Source: Henricia sp. BOLD:AAB3569 (lineage: Eukaryota > Echinodermata > Asteroidea > Spinulosida > Echinasteridae). From it: DNA of 64,000 nt. Position numbers and translations under genes: made by a program. Shown here one piece after another: positions 10,594-21,800 of the stretch. The stretch lies in the NCBI GenBank assembly GCA_037783545.1, contig JBBELK010000066.1:186001-250000 (forward strand). The letters run 5' to 3'. Under the pieces are notes generated by a model. That model ran no database searches and had not been told where the DNA came from. It was given only the letters and a program-made list of their open reading frames with translations. Numbering within the stretch: the stretch's first letter is position 1; each line of letters starts with the position of its first letter.

Positions 10594-10790
10594 GTGTGTC
10601 CCAAATGCCGGCATGCAAAATTGACAGATTTTCGCTGGAAAATGACGGAGAAATTTCAGAGTTTTAGGAAAACGGAGCTCGGCTGCGTGGTTATTCCCCT
10701 AACCGTGGCTGTTGGGACACCCTGCGCCGCGCTGGTGTACATTTGTACGGCCGTTGACTCACCCCAGATTGTGACGGGAATTAGGTCAAA
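10594..10790 (+). repeat. Monomer with 76-bp internal deletion
   Basis: This unit is 197 bp instead of 273. The sequence runs GCCGGCA then TGCAAAATTGAC, joining at 10613/10614. The missing 76 bp are the whole AT-rich segment with both stem-loops, ending inside the right arm of the 11-bp dyad. Both sides of the junction share CA. The unit also has GTTTTAGGAAAAC in place of GTTTAGGGAAAAC. It sits exactly at the left border of the indel-rich zone, so it may be a true hairpin-associated deletion or a sequencing or assembly fault. Confidence 0.85.
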
Positions 10791-13700
10791 GTGTGTCCCA
10801 AATAGCCGGCAAATTTGGAAATCAAGGAATTTTCCAACCAACTTCAAATTTTGCATGCTCCAAACTGTATATATTCCGCACTTGTCATGCAAAAATTGAC
10901 AGATTATCGCTGGAAAATGACGGAGAAATTTCAGAGTTTAGGGAAAAACGGAGCTCGGCTGCGTGGTTATTCCCCTAACCGTGGCTGTTGGGACACCCTG
11001 CGCCGCGCTGGTGTACATTTGTACGGCCGTTGACTCACCCCAGATTGTGACGGGAATTAGGTCAAAGTGTGTCCCAAATGCCGGCAAATTTGGAAATCAA
11101 GGAATTTTCCAACCAACTTCAAATTTTGCATGCTCCAAACTGTATATATTCCGCACTTGTCCATGCAAAATTGACAGATTTTCGCTTGGAAATGACGGAG
11201 AAATTTCAGAGTTTAGGGAAAACGGAGCTCGGCTGCGTGGTTATTCCCCTAACCGTGGCTGTTGGGACACCCTGCGCATGCGCCGCGCTGGTGTACATTT
11301 GTACGGCCGTTGACTCACCCCAGATTGTGACGGGAATTAGGTCAAAGTGTGTCCCAAATGCCGGCAAATTTGGAAATCAAGGAATTTTCCAACCAACTTC
11401 AAATGTTGCATGCTCCAAACTGTATATATTCCGCACTTGTCATGCAAAATTGACAGATTTTCGCTGGGAAATGACGGAGAAATTTCAGAGTTTAGGGAAA
11501 ACGGAGCTCGGCTGCGTGGTTATTCCCCTAACCGTGGCTGTTGGGACACCCTGCGCATGCGCCGCGCTGGTGTACATTTGTACGGCCGTTGACTCACCCC
11601 AGATTGTGACGGGAATTAGGTCAAAGTGTGTCCCAAATGCCGACAAATTTGGAAATCAAGGAATTTTCCAACCAACTTCAAATTTTGCATGCTCCAAACT
11701 GTATATATTCCGCACTTGTCATGCAAAATTGACAGATTTTCGCTGGGAAATGACGGAGAAATTTCAGAGTTTAGGGAAAACGGAGCTCGGCTGCGTGGTT
11801 ATTCCCCTAACCGTGGCCTGTTTGGGGACACCCTGCGCATGCGCCGCGCTGGTGTACATTTGTACGGCCGTTGACTCACCCCAGATTGTGACGAGAATTA
11901 GGTCAAAGTGTGTCCCCAAATGCCGGCAAATTTGGAAATCAAGGAATTTTTCCAACCAACTTCAAATTTTGCATGCTCCAAACTGTATATATTCCGCACT
12001 TGTCATGCAAAATTAGACAGATTTTCGCTGGGAAATGACGGAGAAATTTCAGAGTTTAGGGAAAACGGAGCTCGGCTGCGTGGTTATTCCCTAACCGTGG
12101 CTGTTGGGACACCCTGCGCATGCGCCGCGCTGGTGTACATTTGTACGGCCGTTGACTCACCCCAGATTGTGACGGGAATTAGGGTCAAAGTGTGTCCCAA
12201 ATGCCGGCAAATTTGGAATTCAAGGAATTTTCCAACCAACTTCAAATTTTGCATGCTCCAAACTGTATATATTCCGCACTTGTCATTGCAAAATTGACAG
12301 ATTTTCGCTGGGAAATGACGGAGAAATTTCAGAGTTTAGGGAAAACGGAGCTCGGCTGCGTGGTTATTCCCCTAACCGTGGCTGTTTGGACACCCTGCGC
12401 CCGCGCTGGTGTACATTTGTACGGCCGTTGACTCACCCCAGATTGTGACGGGAATTACGTCAAAGTGTGTCCCAAATGCCGGCAAATTTGGAAATCAAGG
12501 AATTTTCCAACCAACTTCAAATTTTGCATGCTCCAAACTGTATATATTCCGCACTTGTCATGCAAAATTGACAGATTTTCGCTGGAAAATGACGGAGAAA
12601 TTTCAGAGTTTAGGGAAAACGGAGCTCGGCTGCGTGGTTATTCCCCTAACCGTGGCTGTTGGGACACCCTGCGCATGCGCCGCGCTGGTGTACATTTGTA
12701 CGGCCGTTGACTCACCCCAGATTGTGAAGGGAATTAGGTCAAAGTTGTGTCCCAAATGCCGGCAAATTTGGAAATCAAGGAATTTTCCAACCAACTTCAA
12801 ATTGTGCATGCTCCCAAACTGTATATATTCCGCACTTGTCATGCAAAAATTGACAGATTTTCGCTGGGAAATGACGGAGAAATTTCAGAGTTAAGGGAAA
12901 ACGGAGCTCGGCTGCGTGGTTATTCCCCTAACCGTGGCTGTTTGGGACACCCTGCGCATGCGCCGCGCTGGGGTGTACATTTGTACGGCCGTTGACTCAC
13001 CCCAGATTGTGACGAGGAATTAGGTCAAAGTGTGTCCCAAATGCCGGCAAATTTGGAAATCAAGGAATTTTCCAACCAACTTCAAATTTTGCATGCTCCA
13101 AACTGTATATATTCGCACTTGTCATGCAAAATTAACAGATTTTCGCTGGGAAATGACGGAGAAATTTCAGGAGTTTAGGGAAAACGGAGCTCGGCTGCGT
13201 GGTTATTCCCCTAACCGTGGCTGTAGGGACACCCTGCGCATGCGCCGCGCTGGTGTACATTTGTACGGCCGTTTGACTCACCCCAGATTGTGACGGGAAT
13301 TAGGTCAAAGTGTGTCCCAAAATGCCGGCAAATTTGGAATTCAAGGAATTTTCCAACCAACTTCAAATTTTGCATGCTCCCAAACTGTATATATTCCGCA
13401 CTTGTCATGCAAAATTGACAGATTTTCGCTGGGAAATGACGGAGAAAATTTCAGAGTTTAGGGAAAACGGAGCTCGGCTGCGTGGTTATTCCCCTAACCG
13501 TGGCTGTTGGGGACACCCTGCGCCGCGCTGGTGTACATTTGTACGGCCGTTGACTCACCCCAGATTGTGACGGGAATTACGTCAAAGTGTGTCCCAAATG
13601 CCGGCAAATTTGGAAATCAAGGAATTTTCCAACCAACTTCAAATTTTGCATGCTCCAAACTGTATATATTCCGCACTTGTCATGCAAAATTGACAGATTT

Positions 13701-16672
13701 TCGCTGGAAAATGACGGAGAAAATTTCAGAGTTTAGGGAAAACGGAGCTCGGCTGCGTGGTTTATTCCCCTAACCGTGGCCTGTTGGGACAACCCTGGCG
13801 CATGGCGCCGCGCTGGTGTACATTTGTACGGCCGTTGACTCACCCCAGATTGTGAAGGGAATTAGGTCAAAGTGTGTCCCAAATGCCGGCAAATTTGGAA
13901 ATCAAGGAATTTTCCAACCAACTTCAAATTGTGCATGCTCCAAACTGTATATATTCCCGCACTTGTCATGCAAAAGTGACAGATTTTCGCTGGGAAATGA
14001 CGGAGAAATTTCAGAGTTTAGGGAAAACGGAGCTCGGCTGCGTGGTTATTCCCCTAAACCGTGGCTGTTTGGACAGCCCTGCGCCGCGCTGGTGTACATT
14101 TGTACGGCCGTTGACTCACCCCAGATTGTGACGGGAATTACGTCAAAGTGTGTCCCAAATGCCGGCAAATTTGGAAATCAAAGGAATTTTCCAACCAACT
14201 TCAAATTTTGCATGCTCCCAAACTGTAATATATTCCGCACTTGTCATGCAAAATTGACAAATTTTCGCTGGAAAATGACGGAGAAATTTCAGAGTTTAGG
14301 GAAAACGGAGCTCGGCTGCGTGGTTATTCCCCTAACCGTGGCCTGTTGGGACACCCTGCGCATGCGCCGCGCTGGGTGTAACATTTGTACGTGCCGTTGA
14401 CTCACCCCAGATTGTGAAGGGGAATTAGGTCAAAGTGTGTCCCAAATGCCGGCAAATTTGGAAATCAAGGAATTTTCCAACCAACTTCAAATTTTGCATG
14501 CTCCAAACTGTATATATTCCGCACTTGTCATGCGAAATTGACAGATTTTCGCTGGGAAAATTGACGGAGAAATTTCAGAGGTTTAGGGAAAACGTGAGCT
14601 CGGCTGCGTGGTTATTCCCCTAACCGTGGCTGTTGGGACACCCTGCGGCCGCGCTGAGGTACATTTGTACGGCCGTTTGACCTCACCCCAGAATTGTGAC
14701 GGGAATTAGGTCAAAAAGTGTGTCCCAAAATGCCGGCAAATTTGGAAATCAAGGAATTTTCCAACCAACTTCAAATTTTGCATGCTCCAGAACTGTATAT
14801 TATTCCGCACTTTGTCATGCAAAATTGACAGATTTTTCGCTGGGAAATGACGGAGAAATTTCAGAGTTTAGGGAAAACGGAGCTCGGCTGCGTGGTTATT
14901 TCCCCTAACCGTGGCTGTTGGGACACCCCTGCGCATGCGCCGCGCTGGTGTACATTTGTACGGCCGTTGACTCACCCCAGATTGTGAAGGGAATTAGGTC
15001 AAAGTGTGTCCCAAATGCGGCAAATTTTGAAATCAAGGAATTTTCCAACCAACTTCAAATTTTGCATGCTCCAAACTGTATATTATTCCGCACTTGTCAT
15101 GCGAAATTGACAGATTTTCGCTGGGAAATGACGGAGAAATTTCATGAGTTTAGGGAAAACGGAGCTCGGCTGCGTGGTTATTCCCCTAACCGTGGCTGTT
15201 TGGGACACCCTGGCGCCGCGCTGAGGTACATTTTGTACGGCCGTTGACTCACCCAGATTGTGACGGGAATTAGGTCAAAGTGTGTCCCAAATGCCGGCTA
15301 AATTTGGAAATCAAGGAATTTTCCAACCAACTTCAAATTTTGCATGCTCCAAACTGTATATATTCCGCACTTGTCATGCAAAATTGACAGATTTTCGCTG
15401 GGAAATGACGGAGAAATTTCAGAGTTTATGGAAAACGGGAGCTCGGCTGCGTGGTTATTCCCCTAACCGTGGCTGTTGGGACACCCTGCGCATGCGCCGC
15501 GCTGGTGTACATTTGTACGGCCGTTGACTCACCCCAGATTGTGACGGGAATTAGGTCAAAGTGTGTCCCAAATGCCGGCAAATTTGGAAATCAAGGAATT
15601 TTCCAACCAACTTCAAATTTTGCATGCTCCAAAACTGTATATATTCCGCACTTGTCATGCAAAATTGACAGATTTTCGCTGGGAAATGACGGAGACATTT
15701 CAGAGTTTAGGGAAAACGGAGCTCGGCTGCGTCGTTATTCCCCTAACCGTGGCTGTTGGGACAGACCCTGCGCCGCGCTGGTGTACATTTGTACGGCCGT
15801 TGACTCACCCCAGATTGTGACGGGAATTAGGTCAAAGTGTGTCCCAAATGCCGGCAAATTTGGAAATCAAGGGAATTTTCCAACCAACTTCAAATTTTGC
15901 ATGCTCCAAACTGTATATATTCCGCACTTGTCATGCAAAATTGACAGATTTTTCGCTGGGAAAATGACGGAGAAATTTCAGAGTTTAGGGAAAACGGAGC
16001 TCGGCTGCGTGGTTTATTCCCCTAACCGTGGCTGTTGGGACACCCTGCGCCGCGCTGGTGTACATTTGTACGGCCGTTGACTCACCCCAGATTGTGACGG
16101 GGAAATTACGTCAAAGGTGTGTCCCAAATGCCGGCAAATTTGGAAATCAAGGAATTTTCCAACCAACTTCAAATTTTGCATGCTCCAAACTGTATATATT
16201 CCGCACTTGTCATGCAAAATTGACAAATTTTCGCTGGAAAATGACGGAGAAATTTCAGAGTTTAGGGAAAACGGAGCTCGGCTGCGTGGTTATTCCCCTA
16301 ACCGTGGCTGTTGGGACACCCCTGCGCATGCGCCGCGCTGGTGTACATTTGTACGGCCGTTGACTCACCCCAGAATTGTGAAGGGAATTAGGTCAAAGTG
16401 TGTCCCAAATGCCGGCAAATTTGGAAATCAAGGAATTTTCCAACCAACTTCAAATTTTGCATGCTCCAAACTGTATATATTCCGCACTTGTCATGCGAAA
16501 TTGACAGATTTTCGCTGGGAAATGACGGAGAAAATTTCAGAGTTTAGGGAAAACGGAGCTCGGCTGCGTGGTTATTCCCCTAACCGTGGCTGTTGGGACA
16601 CCCTGCGCCCGCGCTGAGGTACATTTGTACGGCCGTTGACTCACCCCAGATTGTGACGGGAATTAGGTCAAA
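10791..16672 (+). repeat. Indel-rich stretch of the same satellite (probable unpolished sequence)
   Basis: About 21 monomers here (starts near 10791, 11067, 11347, 11626, 11908, 12190, 12465, 12745, 13030, 13310, 13587, 13872, 14148, 14435, 14718, 15004, 15280, 15561, 15837, 16117, 16398) have irregular lengths of 275-287 bp. The net excess is about 77 bases. Most changes are one-base additions, often doubling a neighbour: TGTCCATG, CAAAAATTG, GGCCTGTTTGGGG, TCAAAAAGTG. There are a few losses (ATTCCCTAACC, ATGCGGCAAA). The other ~57 kb has almost no indels. The pattern resembles raw long-read error rather than evolution. Confidence 0.8.
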
Positions 16673-17776
16673 GTGTGTCCCAAATGCCGGCAAATTTGGA
16701 AATCAAGGAATTTTCCAACCAACTTCAAATTTTGCATGCTCCAAACTGTATATATTCCGCACTTGTCATGCAAAATTGACAGATTTTCGCTGGGAAATGA
16801 CGGAGAAATTTCAGAGTTTAGGGAAAACGGAGCTCGGCTGCGTGGTTATTCCCCTAACCGTGGCTGTTGGGACACCCTGCGCATGCGCCGCGCTGGTGTA
16901 CATTTGTACGGCCGTTGACTCACCCCAGATTGTGAAGGGAATTAGGTCAAAGTGTGTCCCAAATGCCGGCAAATTTTGAAATCAAGGAATTTTCCAACCA
17001 ACTTCAAATTTTGCATGCTCCAAACTGTATATATTCCGCACTTGTCATGCGAAATTGACAGATTTTCGCTGGGAAATGACGGAGAAATTTCAGAGTTTAG
17101 GGAAAACGGAGCTCGGCTGCGTGGTTATTCCCCTAACCGTGGCTGTTGGGACACCCTGCGCCGCGCTGAGGTACATTTGTACGGCCGTTGACTCACCCCA
17201 GATTGTGACGGGAATTAGGTCAAAGTGTGTCCCAAATGCCGGCAAATTTGGAAATCAAGGAATTTTCCAACCAACTTCAAATTTTGCATGCTCCAAACTG
17301 TATATATTCCGCACTTGTCATGCAAAATTAACAGATTTTCGCTGGGAAATGACGGAGAAATTTCAGAGTTTATGGAAAACGGAGCTCGGCTGCGTGGTTA
17401 TTCCCCTAACCGTGGCTGTTGGGACACCCTGCGCATGCGCCGCGCTGGTGTACATTTGTACGGCCGTTGACTCACCCCAGATTGTGACGGGAATTAGGTC
17501 AAAGTGTGTCCCAAATGCCGGCAAATTTGGAAATCAAGGAATTTTCCAACCAACTTCAAATTTTGCATGCTCCAAACTGTATATATTCCGCACTTGTCAT
17601 GCAAAATTGACAGATTTTCGCTGGGAAATGACGGAGACATTTCAGAGTTTAGGGAAAACGGAGCTCGGCTGCGTCGTTATTCCCCTAACCGTGGCTGTTG
17701 GGACACCCTGCGCCGCGCTGGTGTACATTTGTACGGCCGTTGACTCACCCCAGATTGTGACGGGAATTAGGTCAAA
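14148..17776 (+). repeat. 7-unit block present twice: noisy copy then largely clean copy
   Basis: The unit order is: K with GACAAATTTT and GTGAAGGG; LRY; long with GTGAAGG; LRY with AAATTTTGAAATC; long with TTTATGG; GAGACATT with CGTCGTTATT. It occurs at 14148, 14435, 14718, 15004, 15280 and 15561, and again at 16117, 16398, 16673, 16952, 17225 and 17504. The shared rare marks AAATTTTGAA, TTTATGG and CGTCGTT make independent origin unlikely. The first copy carries many indels and the second almost none after 16673. This is either a tandem duplication or the same DNA assembled twice. Confidence 0.75.
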
Positions 17777-18885
17777 GTGTGTCCCAAATGCCGGCAAATT
17801 TGGAAATCAAGGAATTTTCCAACCAACTTCAAATTTTGCATGCTCCAAACTGTATATATTCCGCACTTGTCATGCAAAATTGACAGATTTTCGCTGGGAA
17901 ATGACGGAGAAATTTCAGAGTTTAGGGAAAACGGAGCTCGGCTGCGTGGTTATTCCCCTAACCGTGGCTGTTGGGACACCCTGCGCATGCGCCGCGCTGG
18001 TGTACATTTGTACGGCCGTTGACTCACCCCAGATTGTGACGGGAATTAGGTCAGTGTGTCCCAAATGCCGGCAAATTTGGAAATCAAGGAATTTTCCAAC
18101 CAACTTCAAATTTTGCATGCTCCAAACTGTATATATTCCGCACTTGTCATGCAAAATTGACAGATTTTCGCTGGGAAATGACGGAGACATTGCAGAGTTT
18201 AGGGAAAACGGAGCTCGGCTGCGTGGTTATTCCCCTAACCGTGGCTGTTGGGACACCCTGCGCCGCGCTGGTGTACATTTGTACGGCCGTTGACTCACCC
18301 CAGATTGTGACGGGATTTAGGTCAAAGTGTGTCCCAAATGCCGGCAAATTTGGAAATCAAGGAATTTTCCAACCAACTTCAAATTTTGCATGCTCCAAAC
18401 TGTATATATTCCGCACTTGTCATGCAAAATTGACAGATTTTTGCTGGGAAATGACGGAGAAATTTTTAGAGTTTAGGGAAAACGGAGCTCGGCTGCGTGG
18501 TTATTCCCCTAACCGTGGCTGTTGGGACACCCTGCGCATGCGCCGCGCTGGTGTACATTTGTACGGCCGTTGACTCACCCCAGATTGTGACGGGAATTAG
18601 GTCAAAGTGTGTCCCAAATGCCGGCAAATTTGGAAATCAAGGAATTTTCCAACCAACTTCAAATTTTGCATGCTCCAAACTGTATATATTTCGCACTTGT
18701 CATGCAAAATTCACAGATTTTCGCTTGGAAATGACGGAGAAATTTCAGAGTTTAGGGAAAACGGAGCTCGGCTGCGTGGTTATTCCCCTAACCGTGGCTG
18801 TTGGGACACCCTGCGCATGCGCCGCGCTGGTGTACATTTGTACGGCCGTTGACTCACCCCAGATTGTGACGGGAATTAGGTCAAA

Positions 18886-21800
18886 GTGTGTCCCAAATGC
18901 CGACAAATTTGGAAATCAAGGAATTTTCCAACCAACTTCAAATTTTGCATGCTCCAAACTGTATATATTCCGCACTTGTCATGCAAAATTGACAGATTTT
19001 CGCTTGGAAATGACGGAGAAATTTCAGAGTTTAGGGAAAACGGAGCTCGGCTGCGTGGTTATTCCCCTAACCGTGGCTGTTGGGACACCCTGCGCATGCG
19101 CCGCGCTGGTGTACATTTGTACGGCCGTTGACTCACCCCATATTGTGACGAGAATTAGGTCAAAGTGTGTCCCAAATGCCGGCAAATTTGGAAATCAAGG
19201 AATTTTCCAACCAACTTCAAATTTTGCATGCTCCAAACTGTATATATTCCGCACTTGTCATGCAAAATTAACAGATTTTCGCTGGGAAATGACGGAGAAA
19301 TTTCAGAGTTTAGGGAAAACGGAGCTCGGCTGCGTGGTTATTCCCCTAACCGTGGCTGTTGGGACACCCTGCGCATGCGCCGCGCTGGTGTACATTTGTA
19401 CGGCCGTTGACTCACCCCAGATTGTGACGGGAATTAGGTCAAAGTGTGTCCCAAATGCCGGCAAATTTGGAATTCAAGGAATTTTCCAACCAACTTCAAA
19501 TTTTGCATGCTCCAAACTGTATATATTCCGCACTTGTCATGCAAAATTGACAGATTTTCGCTGGGAAATGACGGAGAAATTTCAGAGTTTAGGGAAAACG
19601 GAGCTCGGCTGCGTGGTTATTCCCCTAACCGTGGCTGTTGGGACACCCTGCGCCGCGCTGGTGTACATTTGTACGGCCGTTGACTCACCCCAGATTGTGA
19701 CGGGAATTACGTCAAAGTGTGTCCCAAATGCCGGCAAATTTGGAAATCAAGGAATTTTCCAACCAACTTCAAATTTTGCATGCTCCAAACTGTATATATT
19801 CCGCACTTGTCATGCAAAATTGACAGATTTTCGCTGGAAAATGACGGAGAAATTTCAGAGTTTAGGGAAAACGGAGCTCGGCTGCGTGGTTATTCCCCTA
19901 ACCGTGGCTGTTGGGACACCCTGCGCATGCGCCGCGCTGGTGTACATTTGTACGGCCGTTGACTCACCCCAGATTGTGACGGGAATTAGGTCAAAGTGTG
20001 TCCCAAATGCCGGCAAATTTGGAAATCAAGGAATTTTCCAACCAACTTCAAATTTTGCATGCTCCAAACTGTATATATTCCGCACTTGTCATGCAAAATT
20101 GACAGATTTTCGCTGGGAAATGACGGAGAAATTTCAGAGTTTAGGAAAAACGGAGCTCGGCTGCGTGGTTATTCCCCTAACCGTGGCTGTTGGGACACCC
20201 TGCGCATGCGCCGCGCTGGTGTATATTTGTACGGCCGTTGACTCACCCCAGATTGTGACGGGAATTAGGTCAAAGTGTGTCCCAAATGCCGGCAAATTTG
20301 GAAATCAAGGAATTTTCCAACCAACTTCAAATTTTGCATGCTCCAAACTATATATATTCCGCACTTGTCATGCAAAATTGACAGATTTTCGCTGGGAAAT
20401 GACGGAGACATTTCAGAGTTTAGGGAAAACGGAGCTCGGCTGCGTGGTTATTCCCCTAACCGTGGCTGTTGGGACACCCTGCGCCGCGCTGGTGTACATT
20501 TGTACGGCCGTTGACTCACCCCAGATTGTGACGGGAATTAGGTCAAAGTGTGTCCCAAATGCCGGCAAATTTGGAAATCAAGGAATTTTCCAACCAACTT
20601 CAAATTTTGCATGCTCCAAACTGTATATATTCCGCACTTGTCATGCAAAATTGACAGATTTTCGCTTGGAAATGACGGAGAAATTTCAGAGTTTAGGGAA
20701 AACGGAGCTCGGCTGCGTGGTTATTCCCCTAACCGTGGCTGTTGGGACACCCTGCGCATGCGCCGCGCTGGTGTACATTTGTACGGCCGTTGACTCACCC
20801 CAGATTGTGACGGGAATTAGGTCAAAGTGTGTCCCAAATGCCGACAAATTTGGAAATCAAGGAATTTTCCAACCAACTTCAAATTTTGCATGCTCCAAAC
20901 TGTATATATTCCGCACTTGTCATGCAAAATTGACAGATTTTCGCTTGGAAATGACGGAGAAATTTCAGAGTTTAGGGAAAACGGAGCTCGGCTGCGTGGT
21001 TATTCCCCTAACCGTGGCTGTTGGGACACCCTGCGCATGCGCCGCGCTGGTGTACATTTGTACGGCCGTTGACTCACCCCAGATTGTGACGAGAATTAGG
21101 TCAAAGTGTGTCCCAAATGCCGGCAAATTTGGAATTCAAGGAATTTTCCAACCAACTTCAAATTTTGCATGCTCCAAACTGTATATATTCCGCACTTGTC
21201 ATGCAAAATTGACAGATTTTCGCTGGGAAATGACGGAGAAATTTCAGAGTTTAGGGAAAACGGAGCTCGGCTGCGTGGTTATTCCCCTAACCGTGGCTGT
21301 TGGGACACCCTGCGCCGCGCTGGTGTACATTTGTACGGCCGTTGACTCACCCCAGATTGTGACGGGAATTAGGTCAAAGTGTGTCCCAAATGCCGGCAAA
21401 TTTGGAAATCAAGGAATTTTCCAACCGACTTCAAATTTTGCATGCTCCAAACTGTATATATTCCGCACTTGTCATGCAAAATTGACAGATTTTCGCTGGG
21501 AAATGACGGAGAAATTTCAGAGTTTAGGAAAAACGGAGCTCGGCTGCGTGGTTATTCCCCTAACCGTGGCTGTTGGGACACCCTGCGCATGCGCCGCGCT
21601 GGTGTATATTTGTACGGCCGTTGACTCACCCCAGATTGTGACGGGAATTAGGTCAAAGTGTGTCCCAAATGCCGGCAAATTTGGAAATCAAGGAATTTTC
21701 CAACCAACTTCAAATTTTGCATGCTCCAAACTATATATATTCCGCACTTGTCATGCAAAATTGACAGATTTTCGCTGGGAAATGACGGAGACATTTCAGA

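Noticed and set aside
10791-16672. A divergent, ageing satellite subfamily
   Set aside because: Differences are nearly all single-base gains, with few extra substitutions, and the underlying variants match neighbouring clean units. Sequencing error explains this better, although accurate reads are needed to settle it.
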